The notes beneath the pieces are model-generated. The model was not told the origin of the DNA. It searched no databases and saw only the letters and a program-made list of their open reading frames with translations. A stretch of 5,304 nt of DNA from positions 1 to 5,304 of the forward strand of contig LSKJ01000216.1 of NCBI GenBank assembly GCA_001557035.1, in the 5' to 3' direction. Below, piece by piece: positions 1-5,304 of this stretch. Position 1 is the first letter of the stretch, and every line of letters begins with the position of its first letter. This DNA is from Rhodospirillaceae bacterium CCH5-H10. Its GTDB lineage: Bacteria > Pseudomonadota > Alphaproteobacteria > Reyranellales > Reyranellaceae. A program made the position numbers and the translations under genes.

Positions 1-309
1 CTGCTGAAGACCGCGCGCATCCATCGCCTGTCGCTGATCGAGGAGATCTGGCGGGTCCGCCTGCCGGCCGCCGCACCGCACATCCTGTCGGGCCTGAAGC
101 TGGCCGTGGCCTATTCCTTCATCGGCGTGATCGCCGGCGAGTTCATCCTGTCGACCAGCGGCATCGGCCACGAGATCGCCTTTGCCTACGACAATTTCGA
201 CAATCCCCGCATGTATGCGCTGATCCTGTTCGTGCTGGGCATCGTCACCCTTTTCAACATGGCGGTCTTCGCCTGGGAGCGTCGCATGCTGCGGCGGCGC
301 GGCGCATGA
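1..309 (+). CDS. ABC transporter permease, SsuC/TauC type (C-terminal part, cut by window start)
   Basis: This is the end of an inner-membrane permease subunit of a nitrate/sulfonate/taurine-type ABC importer (BPD_transp_1 fold). The reading frame is open from base 1, so the GTG at 106 is an internal valine and not a start. The visible part opens with the cytoplasmic coupling loop that contacts the ATPase, ending in RVRLPAAAPHILSGLKLA. A hydrophobic stretch follows, then the family-typical GIGHEI segment, a final membrane helix around bases 214-280, and a basic tail. The loop reads KTARIHRL where the EAA motif normally has EAA...G, so the usual glycine is missing. Its stop overlaps the next permease start by four bases (ATGA), implying translational coupling. 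The rest of the permease, and probably the ATPase and binding protein, should lie upstream. The substrate is unknown. Confidence 0.88.
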   Translation: MLKTARIHRLSLIEEIWRVRLPAAAPHILSGLKLAVAYSFIGVIAGEFILSTSGIGHEIAFAYDNFDNPRMYALILFVLGIVTLFNMAVFAWERRMLRRRGA

Positions 310-1085
310 GTGGCGGCCTGCTGAACCTGCGCGCCTGGCGCGATCCCATCCTCGTCGCGATCTCGCTGGTCGCGCTGTGGCAGGTGCTGCACGAGATCGC
401 GGGCGATTCGGCCGTGACCGCGCCGGCCCCGACCATGGCCCATCTCTGGGAGATGATCGGGCAGGCGCGCTTCCTGCCGCATCTGCGCGAGACCGGTCTC
501 GCCTTCCTGCAGGCGCTGGCCATCGCCTGCGGTGGCGGCGTGCTGATCGGCGTCGTGCTGGGCGGGCACAAGCTCACCGGCGAGGTCGCCGAGCCGATCC
601 TGGTGGCGCTTTACTCGGTGCCGAAAATCACCCTCTATCCGGTGATCCTGCTGCTGTTCGGCCTCGGCATGCCCGCCAAGGTCGCCTTCGGCGCACTGCA
701 CGGCATCATCCCGGTCGTGCTGTTCACCATGAACGCGGTGCGCAACGTCAATCGCACCTATCTCAGGGCCGGGCGCGCCATGCGCCTCACACCGGCGCAG
801 ACAGGCTGGCACATCCTGGTCCCGGCCACGCTGCCGGAGATATTCTCCGGCCTGCGCATCGGATTCTCGCTCACCCTGCTCGGCACGATGCTGGGCGAGC
901 TCTTCGCCTCGCAGCGCGGCCTGGGCTTCCTGCTGATGACGGCGATCGACCTGCACGACGTGAAGACGATCCTGTCCATCGCCGTTCTCATCTCGATCTT
1001 CGCCATCGCGGCAAATTCCGCCCTGCTGGCCATCGACAGGCGCCTGCATCGCGGCGCCGCGCCGGAGGCGTCGGAAAAGCCATGA
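306..1085 (+). CDS. ABC transporter permease, SsuC/TauC type
   Basis: This is a complete 259-residue inner-membrane permease, a normal length for the SsuC/TauC/ThiX-like family. Hydrophobic segments lie at about residues 14-30, 65-86, 98-120, 124-144, 183-205 and 219-245, consistent with six helices. The coupling loop that docks on the ATPase is at about 154-177 and ends in HILVPATLPEIFSGLRIG. The sequence GELFASQRGLGFLL at 197-210 matches the conserved GE...GLG segment of the family. As in the upstream permease, the EAA-loop glycine is replaced (RAGRAMRLTP). The start is the ATG overlapping the previous stop, and no clear Shine-Dalgarno sequence precedes it, so translation probably depends on coupling. 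The protein differs from the first permease, so the transporter is probably a heterodimer rather than the more usual homodimer of one permease. The substrate is not deducible, although the neighbouring enzymes suggest an organic acid or a precursor of one. Confidence 0.93.
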   Translation: MSGGLLNLRAWRDPILVAISLVALWQVLHEIAGDSAVTAPAPTMAHLWEMIGQARFLPHLRETGLAFLQALAIACGGGVLIGVVLGGHKLTGEVAEPILVALYSVPKITLYPVILLLFGLGMPAKVAFGALHGIIPVVLFTMNAVRNVNRTYLRAGRAMRLTPAQTGWHILVPATLPEIFSGLRIGFSLTLLGTMLGELFASQRGLGFLLMTAIDLHDVKTILSIAVLISIFAIAANSALLAIDRRLHRGAAPEASEKP

Positions 1086-1867
1086 ACAGGATCGCCGTCG
1101 CCCGCGAGATGGGCTCGCCGCTGCATCACCAGATCTACCTGGTGCTGGCGGACGGCATTTCGACCGGCCGATATGCCGAGGGTGAACCGCTGCCGACCGA
1201 GGAGCAGCTGACGCGCATGTTCAGCGTCTCGCGCATCACCGTCCGGCGCGCCATGACCAGCCTGCACGATGCCGGCCTGGTCGAGCGCGGCGCCGGCCGG
1301 CGCACCGTCGTGCGGCCGCAGATCGGCCAGCCCATGCGCATGCCGATGACCTCGGTGATCGAGAACATCGTGGCCTACGGTGCCGAGACCGTGGCCAAGG
1401 TCGTGGAGTTCGGTTACGTCCAGGCCCGCGGCTTCGCGCGGGACCGGCTGTGGGATGCCGACCAGAAGCCGGTGCAGCGCGCCGTGCGCGTGCGCTCCCA
1501 GGACGGCACGCCGGTGATGCATCTCACCAGCTACATCCCGGCCGCGCTGGGCGAGACCTTCACGAAGACCGACCTCGACCGCATTCCGATGTTCCAGCTG
1601 CTCGCCCGGGCCGGCGCCCATATCTGCGGCGCCGAACAGCTCGTGTCGGCGGTGCTGGCCGAACCGCTGGTCGCCTCGCGCCTCGGCGTCAAGGTGGGCG
1701 CGGCCCTGATCGACCTGCGCAGCCTGATGATCGACCAGCAGGGGCGGGCCGTCGAATACGTCGAGATGCTCGCCGTGCCGGAGCATCTGAAGCTGCGCTT
1801 CAACATGCATCCCGAGCAATTCAGGCCATCCACCGGCGTCACGCCGGCGCAAAAACGCAAACGCTGA
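1082..1867 (+). CDS. GntR/HutC-family transcriptional regulator with UTRA domain
   Basis: This 261-residue cytoplasmic DNA-binding regulator is of typical length for the HutC subfamily. The N-terminal winged helix-turn-helix spans about residues 13-78. It shows the family pattern LPTEEQLTRMFSVSRITVRR, followed by AMTSLHDAGLVERG and the wing residues GRRTVV. Residues 93-242 form the UTRA effector-binding domain, with the expected R-V-R strand, the HLTSYIPAALG element, and EYVEMLAVPEHLKLRF near the end. The C-terminus is a short basic tail (KRKR). The ATG overlaps the upstream permease stop as ATGA. GGAGG at 1064-1068 is rather far away and GGAAAAG at 1073-1079 is weak, so coupling probably sets expression. 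HutC-type proteins usually repress catabolic or uptake genes and release DNA on binding a pathway metabolite. That role fits its position between transporter and enzymes, but the ligand and operator are not visible here. Confidence 0.94.
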   Translation: MNRIAVAREMGSPLHHQIYLVLADGISTGRYAEGEPLPTEEQLTRMFSVSRITVRRAMTSLHDAGLVERGAGRRTVVRPQIGQPMRMPMTSVIENIVAYGAETVAKVVEFGYVQARGFARDRLWDADQKPVQRAVRVRSQDGTPVMHLTSYIPAALGETFTKTDLDRIPMFQLLARAGAHICGAEQLVSAVLAEPLVASRLGVKVGAALIDLRSLMIDQQGRAVEYVEMLAVPEHLKLRFNMHPEQFRPSTGVTPAQKRKR

Positions 1868-1873
1868 AGGAGG
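1868..1873 (+). promoter_or_regulatory. Strong ribosome binding site for the lyase
   Basis: AGGAGG lies five bases before the ATG at 1879 and overlaps the stop codon of the regulator gene (TGA at 1865-1867). It is a near-perfect anti-16S match. It fixes the lyase start and contrasts with the poor or absent sites before the upstream coupled genes, suggesting that the enzyme is translated more strongly than the regulator. Confidence 0.85.
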
Positions 1874-1878
1874 AAACC

Positions 1879-2748
1879 ATGTCCAACGCCGCCAATTTCC
1901 GCAAACTGCTCGCATCGAAGAAGATGATCGTCGCCCCCGGCGCGATCGATTGCATCACCGGCCGCGCCATTGCCCAGGCCGGCTTCTCCGCGGTCTACAT
2001 GACCGGCGCCGGCACCTCGGCGACGCTGGGCTATCCCGACTACGGGCTGATCACCATGAGCGAGATGGTGGGCAATGCCGGCCGCATCGTGAACTCGATC
2101 GACATCCCCCTGATCAGCGACAGCGACACCGGTTTCGGCAACGAGCTGAACGTCTACCGCACGGTGCAGGAGTTCGAGCGCGCCGGCGTCGCGGCGATCC
2201 ACATCGAGGACCAGGTGTTCCCGAAGAAGTGCGGCCATCTCGACAACAAGGAGCTGGTCAGCCGCGAGGACTTCATCGCCAAGATCCGCGCCGCTGCGGC
2301 GGCCCGCAAATCGAAGGATTTCTGCATCATCGCCCGCACCGATTCGCGCGCCGTGGTCGGCCTCGACGAAGCGATCGAGCGTGCGAACGCGGCACTGGCC
2401 AATGGCGCCGACGTGGCCTTCGTCGAAGCGCCGCAGACCATGGCCGAGATCGAGTCGGTGCCGAAGCGCGTCAATGGCCCCTGCCTGCTGAACGTCGTGC
2501 GCGGCGGCAAGACGCCGGAGATCGACCTCGATGTCGCCGAACGCATGGGCTACGCCATTGCGATCGTCCCGGGCCTGCTGCTGGGCGGCATCATCTCGAC
2601 CTGCGACCGCCTGCTGGGCGACCTGAAGCAGGGCAAGTTCCCGCCTGTCTCGGGTTCGCCGGGCAAGACCTTCGCCCGCTTTGGCGCCGCCGAATGGGAC
2701 GAGCGCCGCACCGCCTTCCGCGACCAGGTCAAGGCCGCCGCCGAGTAG
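1879..2748 (+). CDS. Isocitrate lyase/PEP mutase superfamily C-C lyase (methylisocitrate or 2,3-dimethylmalate lyase-like)
   Basis: This 289-residue cytosolic TIM-barrel enzyme is close in size to PrpB. Family members use Mg2+ to cleave a 2-hydroxy-dicarboxylate by retro-aldol chemistry, releasing pyruvate or glyoxylate plus a carboxylic acid. Visible landmarks are the substrate loop VYMTGAGTSATLG (39-51), the metal-site motif DSDTGFG (81-87), HIED with E110, and the gating-loop signature KKCGH (116-120) with candidate catalytic C118. R153 in IARTD and E183 in FVEAP follow. The KKCGH cysteine separates it from oxaloacetate decarboxylases and PEP mutases, which lack it. Position 42-44 is TGA where PrpB has SGG, so 2-methylisocitrate is not assured as substrate. 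The downstream aconitase-family hydratase makes a 2,3-dimethylmalate-type substrate plausible. The lyase chemistry is well supported and the exact substrate is unresolved. Confidence 0.9.
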   Translation: MSNAANFRKLLASKKMIVAPGAIDCITGRAIAQAGFSAVYMTGAGTSATLGYPDYGLITMSEMVGNAGRIVNSIDIPLISDSDTGFGNELNVYRTVQEFERAGVAAIHIEDQVFPKKCGHLDNKELVSREDFIAKIRAAAAARKSKDFCIIARTDSRAVVGLDEAIERANAALANGADVAFVEAPQTMAEIESVPKRVNGPCLLNVVRGGKTPEIDLDVAERMGYAIAIVPGLLLGGIISTCDRLLGDLKQGKFPPVSGSPGKTFARFGAAEWDERRTAFRDQVKAAAE

Positions 2749-2761
2749 TCCGCGTCATGTT

Positions 2762-2874
2762 CCTCTCCCCCGCGGCTTGTAATCAAGCCGCCTCTTAGGG
2801 GGAGAGGCTACGTGAGGGGGTTACAGAAGGTGCGTCGCCCCCTCACCCAACCTCTCCCCCTGGCGGGGGAGAGG
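2762..2874. repeat. Composite palindromic intergenic element (REP-like)
   Basis: This 113-base element fills most of the gap between the lyase and the LeuC-like gene. It holds four arms of one decamer: CCTCTCCCCC at 2762-2771 and 2851-2860, and its exact complement GGGGGAGAGG at 2798-2807 and 2865-2874. Hairpin 1 pairs 2762-2771 with 2798-2807 and contains an inner perfect 8-base stem (2772-2779 with 2784-2791, loop TAAT). Hairpin 2 pairs GTGAGGGGG at 2812-2820 with CCCCCTCAC at 2838-2846. Hairpin 3 pairs 2851-2860 with 2865-2874 around the loop TGGC. No stem is followed by a T-tract, so none is a standard intrinsic terminator. Similar C-rich palindromes are scattered between genes in many alphaproteobacteria. 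I infer that this is a genomic repeat family, because copy number cannot be seen here. Confidence 0.8.
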
Positions 2875-2884
2875 AGTATGAATC

Positions 2885-2893
2885 AAAGGAGGA
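2885..2893 (+). promoter_or_regulatory. Ribosome binding site deciding the LeuC-like start
   Basis: AAAGGAGGA sits five bases before the ATG at 2899. It favours this start over the in-frame GTG at 2812, which lies inside the palindromic repeat, and over the ATG at 2878, which has only GAGGAG immediately before it. The resulting protein begins [12 protein letters not shown], matching where LeuC proteins normally begin. Confidence 0.85.
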
Positions 2894-2898
2894 AGTGC

Positions 2899-4299
2899 AT
2901 GGCCGCCGCGCGCACGATGTTCGAGAAGATCTGGCAGCGTCACGTCGTCGTCGATCGCGACGACGGCTACACGCTGCTCTATATCGACCGCCACCTGATG
3001 CATGACGGCTCGGCCGCGGGCTTCGCCAAGCTGCGCGAGCGCAACATGAAGTTGCGCCGCCCGGATCGCGGCTTCGCCACGCCCGACCATTACGTGCGCA
3101 GCGACAGCCGCGACGTGGCTGACATCGTCGACCCGCATCATCGCAAGCTGGTCGAGGCGATCCGCACCAACACGGCCGAAAGCGGCGTCACCCTGTTCGA
3201 TCTCGGCGACGAGCGGCAGGGCATCGCCCATGTCGTCGGGCCGGAGCAGGGCGTCACCCAGCCCGGCCTCACGCTGGTCTGCGGCGATTCGCACACCTCC
3301 ACGCACGGCGCGCTGGGCGCGCTCGCTTTCGGCATCGGTTCGTCGGAAGTGGCGCATGTGATGGCCACGCAATGCCTGTGGCAGCGCAAGCCCAAGGCGA
3401 TGCGCATCAGCGTCGACGGCACGCTGGGCGAGGGCATTACGGCCAAGGACGTGATCCTGGCGATCATTGCAAAGATCGGCACCGCCGGCGCGGTTGGCCA
3501 TGTCATCGAATATGCCGGCAGCGCGATCCGCGGCCTGTCGATCGAGGGCCGCCTCACCGTCTGCAACATGTCCATCGAGGCCGGCGGCAAGGCCGGCATG
3601 GTGGCGCCCGACGATACCACCATCGCCTATCTCAAGGGCCGGCCCTTCTCGCCGAAGGAATCCGAATGGGACAAGGCCGTCGCCTTCTGGCGCACCGTGC
3701 CGAGCGACGAGGGCGCCACCTTCGACCGCGACGTCAGCCTCGACGCAGCGTCGATCACGCCGATGGTCACCTGGGGCACCAGCCCCGAGGACGCGCTGTC
3801 GATCACCGGCCGCATTCCCGAGCCGTCGACGGCGCCGGATGCGGCCAAGAAGGACAGCATGAAGCGCGCCCTCGATTACATGGGCCTGGTGCCGGGCACG
3901 CCGCTCGAGCAGGTGCCGGTCGACCGCGTCTTCATCGGCTCCTGCACCAACAGCCGCATCGAGGATCTGCGCGCTGCCGCCAAGGTCGCCAAGGGCCGCA
4001 AGGTCGTGATCCCCTCCTGGGTGGTCGCGGGATCGGGCCTGGTGAAGAAGCAGGCCGAGGCCGAGGGGCTCGACAGGATCTTCGTCGAGGCCGGCTTCGA
4101 ATGGCGCGAGCCGGGCTGCTCGATGTGCGTCGGCATGAACGGCGACACGGGCAAGCCGCAGCAGCGCATCGCCTCGACCTCGAACCGCAACTTCATCGGC
4201 CGCCAGGGGCCGGGCGTGCGCACGCACCTGCTGAGCCCGGCGATGGCGGTGGCCGCCGCCGTGTCGGGCCACTTCGCCGACGTCCGCAAGCTGGCCTGA
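2899..4299 (+). CDS. LeuC-type hydro-lyase large subunit (aconitase family, probable non-leucine paralogue)
   Basis: This 466-residue cytosolic 4Fe-4S protein is the same size as E. coli LeuC. It forms the catalytic core (domains 1-3) of a two-subunit dehydratase/isomerase. Candidate cluster ligands are C349 ([11 protein letters not shown]), C407 and C410 (PGCSMC). Other aconitase-family residues are present: D63-H64, H111 before GPEQG, D130-S131-H132 ([11 protein letters not shown]), and the arginines of [12 protein letters not shown] (R430, R435). Several pocket positions differ from leucine-biosynthesis LeuC as I recall it. HEVTSPQAF is replaced by HDGSAAGF (33-42), losing the glutamine; DHNV is replaced by DHYV (63-66); and VPGSG by VAGSG, in a stretch about two residues shorter. 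No leuA or leuB is adjacent, and the nearest upstream enzyme is a C-C lyase. I therefore infer a hydratase for another unsaturated dicarboxylate, such as a methyl-substituted maleate. Family assignment is certain, substrate is not. Confidence 0.93.
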   Translation: MAAARTMFEKIWQRHVVVDRDDGYTLLYIDRHLMHDGSAAGFAKLRERNMKLRRPDRGFATPDHYVRSDSRDVADIVDPHHRKLVEAIRTNTAESGVTLFDLGDERQGIAHVVGPEQGVTQPGLTLVCGDSHTSTHGALGALAFGIGSSEVAHVMATQCLWQRKPKAMRISVDGTLGEGITAKDVILAIIAKIGTAGAVGHVIEYAGSAIRGLSIEGRLTVCNMSIEAGGKAGMVAPDDTTIAYLKGRPFSPKESEWDKAVAFWRTVPSDEGATFDRDVSLDAASITPMVTWGTSPEDALSITGRIPEPSTAPDAAKKDSMKRALDYMGLVPGTPLEQVPVDRVFIGSCTNSRIEDLRAAAKVAKGRKVVIPSWVVAGSGLVKKQAEAEGLDRIFVEAGFEWREPGCSMCVGMNGDTGKPQQRIASTSNRNFIGRQGPGVRTHLLSPAMAVAAAVSGHFADVRKLA

Positions 4300-4303
4300 G
4301 GAG
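4298..4303 (+). promoter_or_regulatory. Ribosome binding site of the LeuD-like gene
   Basis: GAGGAG overlaps the stop codon of the large-subunit gene (TGA at 4297-4299) and lies seven bases before the ATG at 4311. This arrangement supports coupled, balanced translation of the two subunits. Confidence 0.75.
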
Positions 4304-4310
4304 CATCGCC

Positions 4311-4913
4311 ATGGAAGCCTTCACCACGCTCGATGCGGTCGCCATCCCGATCGACCAGCCGAACCTCGACACCGACCAGATCATCCCGGCGCGCTTCCTC
4401 GGCAAGCCGCGCGACATGCAGGTCAGTGCGCTGTTCCACGACCTGCGCTACACGCCCGACAAGACACCGCGGCCGGAGTTCGTCACCAACATGCCGGCCT
4501 ATGCCGGCGCGAAGATCGTGGTGGCGGAGCGCAACTTCGCCTGCGGCTCCTCGCGCGAGAATGCCGTGACGGTGATGGTCGACAACGGCCTGCGGGCCTT
4601 CATCGCCCCGAGCTTCGGCGACATCTTCTTCAACAACTGCTTCCAGAACGGCGCCCTGCCGATCCGCGTCGACGCGGCGCGCGCGGCCGAGCTGCGGAAG
4701 CTGCTGCACGCCTCGCCGGGCGCGAAGATCAGCATCGACCTCGCGGCCCAGACCGTGACCGGTCCGGACGGCAAGACCGACCGGTTCGAGATCGATTCGT
4801 TCCGCAAGGATTGCCTGCTCCAGGGAGCGGACGAGGTCACCCTGACCCTGGGCTACGACAAGGACATCAAGGCGTTCGAGGCGAAGCAGCGCCAGGAGAT
4901 GAGCTGGCTCTGA
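4311..4913 (+). CDS. LeuD-type hydro-lyase small subunit (swivelling aconitase domain 4)
   Basis: This 200-residue cytosolic protein is the usual length for bacterial LeuD (201 in E. coli). It supplies the mobile domain that closes over the active site of the large subunit encoded 11 bases upstream. Family features are NLDTDQIIPARFL (18-30), NFACGSSRE (75-83), IAPSFGDIFFNNCFQNGALP (98-117) and the C-terminal FRKDCLLQG (164-172). Two specificity-associated regions depart from ordinary LeuD. The loop after FL reads GKPRDMQVSALFHDLRY instead of the lysine/threonine-rich segment ending in GLF.DLRF. GSSREHAPWAL becomes GSSRENAVTVM, with N84 where histidine is expected. These changes parallel those in the large subunit and suggest that the pair evolved together for a different substrate. 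Leucine-pathway function remains possible and would be tested by whether the genome has a second leuCD set. Confidence 0.92.
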   Translation: MEAFTTLDAVAIPIDQPNLDTDQIIPARFLGKPRDMQVSALFHDLRYTPDKTPRPEFVTNMPAYAGAKIVVAERNFACGSSRENAVTVMVDNGLRAFIAPSFGDIFFNNCFQNGALPIRVDAARAAELRKLLHASPGAKISIDLAAQTVTGPDGKTDRFEIDSFRKDCLLQGADEVTLTLGYDKDIKAFEAKQRQEMSWL

Positions 4914-4916
4914 CGG

Positions 4917-5304
4917 CTACTTCGCCGGCCCGAAGCCCTGCAATGTCCAGACGAGCGGGTCCGCGCTGATGCGGATCTGACCGCTCTGTGGCCGGTCGAT
5001 GTCGATGATCAGCACGATGGCCAGCGTCCAGGCGCCGAGCAGAAGGATGGACAGGCCGGGCTGCCGGCCGCCGACCAGGCCGAACCCGTAGCCCACCGCG
5101 CCGACCGCGAAGATCGACACGGTCAGCAGCAGCCGCAGGATGTAGGGCGGCACATGGCTTGTGAAGTTGCGCCGGTTGGTCAGCGACAGGTCGATCATGT
5201 CGTTCAGCGAGGAGAGCAGCAGGCCCGATATCGGTGTCGGCGAGCGCTCCGCGACGCTGCGCGCGATGGTCCAGATCTCGGTTTGCAACGTGTTGGTACG
5301 CTGG
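4917..5304 (-). CDS. Membrane protein, DUF4239/bestrophin-like C-terminal part (cut by window end)
   Basis: This is the C-terminal part of a gene that reads in from beyond the right edge. The frame stays open through base 5304, so the TTG at 5286-5288 need not be the start. Counting residues from that TTG, the visible protein has an amphipathic region with LNDMIDLSLTNRR (28-40), two strongly hydrophobic segments (about 50-72 and 78-96), the motif DIDRPQSG (96-103), and a short soluble tail with IRISADPL. The order of MIDL, HVPP, two helices and D-x-DRPQ.G matches my memory of DUF4239 proteins related to bestrophin-like channels. No function is established for them that I can state with confidence. 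It faces the small-subunit gene tail to tail with only three bases between, so it is probably unrelated to the catabolic module. Confidence 0.72.
   Translation of the reverse strand, partial: QRTNTLQTEIWTIARSVAERSPTPISGLLLSSLNDMIDLSLTNRRNFTSHVPPYILRLLLTVSIFAVGAVGYGFGLVGGRQPGLSILLLGAWTLAIVLIIDIDRPQSGQIRISADPLVWTLQGFGPAK

Noticed and set aside
377..1081. N-terminal extension of the GntR reading frame, which would make a 496-residue protein
   Set aside because: The extension is an Arg/Ala/Gly-rich out-of-frame reading of the permease gene. The HutC domain begins right after the ATG at 1082, which forms the ATGA overlap.
758..1915. 385-codon minus-strand open frame across permease, GntR and lyase start
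   Set aside because: It is antisense to three well-supported genes, has the biased His/Arg/Ala/Gly composition of a shadow frame and no family motifs.
2762..2807. Intrinsic terminator after the lyase gene
   Set aside because: The hairpin is strong, but GGCTACGTGAGG follows instead of a T-tract, and the same arms recur nearby, so a palindromic repeat explains it better.
2812..2898. Upstream GTG start for the LeuC-like protein, adding 29 residues
   Set aside because: The added residues come from the palindromic repeat and match nothing in LeuC. A strong ribosome site at 2885-2893 marks the ATG at 2899.
2821..4272. 483-codon open frame on the minus strand opposite the LeuC-like gene
   Set aside because: It is rich in Arg, Ala, Asp and His with low-complexity composition, has no recognisable domain, and lies fully opposite a clear aconitase-family gene. 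It is a high-GC shadow frame.
3372..4310. Plus-strand open frame upstream of the LeuD-like start, which would give a 513-residue protein
   Set aside because: It is an alternate-frame reading of the LeuC-like gene with Arg/Gly/His-rich content. The LeuD fold starts at the ATG at 4311, which has its own ribosome site.

Overview
The window is high-GC, densely packed bacterial DNA. Codon use, gene families and a CCTCTCCCC/GGGGAGAGG-type intergenic palindrome suggest an alphaproteobacterium, perhaps from the Rhodospirillales, Reyranella or Rhizobiales range. That placement is an inference from style, not from a marker gene. Six protein-coding genes account for almost all of it, and the first and last are cut by the window edges. 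I see no RNA genes, CRISPR arrays, insertion sequences or phage genes.

Layout: (1) 1-309, the C-terminal end of an SsuC/TauC-type ABC transporter permease. (2) 306-1085, a second, different permease of the same family. (3) 1082-1867, a GntR/HutC-family regulator with a UTRA ligand domain. (4) 1879-2748, an isocitrate lyase/PEP mutase superfamily enzyme carrying the KKCGH signature of the C-C lyase branch. (5) 2749-2898, a 150-base gap almost filled by a palindromic repeat. (6) 2899-4299 and 4311-4913, large and small subunits of a LeuCD-type hydro-lyase. (7) 4917-5304 on the minus strand, the C-terminal end of a membrane protein resembling the DUF4239/bestrophin-like group. Genes 1-4 are joined by two ATGA overlaps and one 11-base gap, so they look like one transcript. 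The two hydro-lyase genes are 11 bases apart and may belong to that transcript or be separated from it by the repeat.

Taken together this looks like a small catabolic module. An importer brings in an organic acid or a precursor, a GntR regulator senses it or a product, a LeuCD-like hydratase adds or moves water on an unsaturated dicarboxylate, and the lyase splits the resulting 2-hydroxy-dicarboxylate into a 2-oxo acid and a carboxylic acid. A known precedent for pairing an aconitase-family hydratase with a PEP mutase/isocitrate lyase superfamily lyase is dimethylmaleate hydratase (DmdAB) plus 2,3-dimethylmalate lyase in nicotinate fermentation by Eubacterium barkeri. The LeuC and LeuD proteins keep the catalytic and cluster-binding residues but differ from leucine-biosynthesis LeuCD at several pocket motifs, and neither leuA nor leuB is nearby. 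An automatic label of 3-isopropylmalate dehydratase would therefore probably be misleading. The true substrate cannot be read from the sequence.
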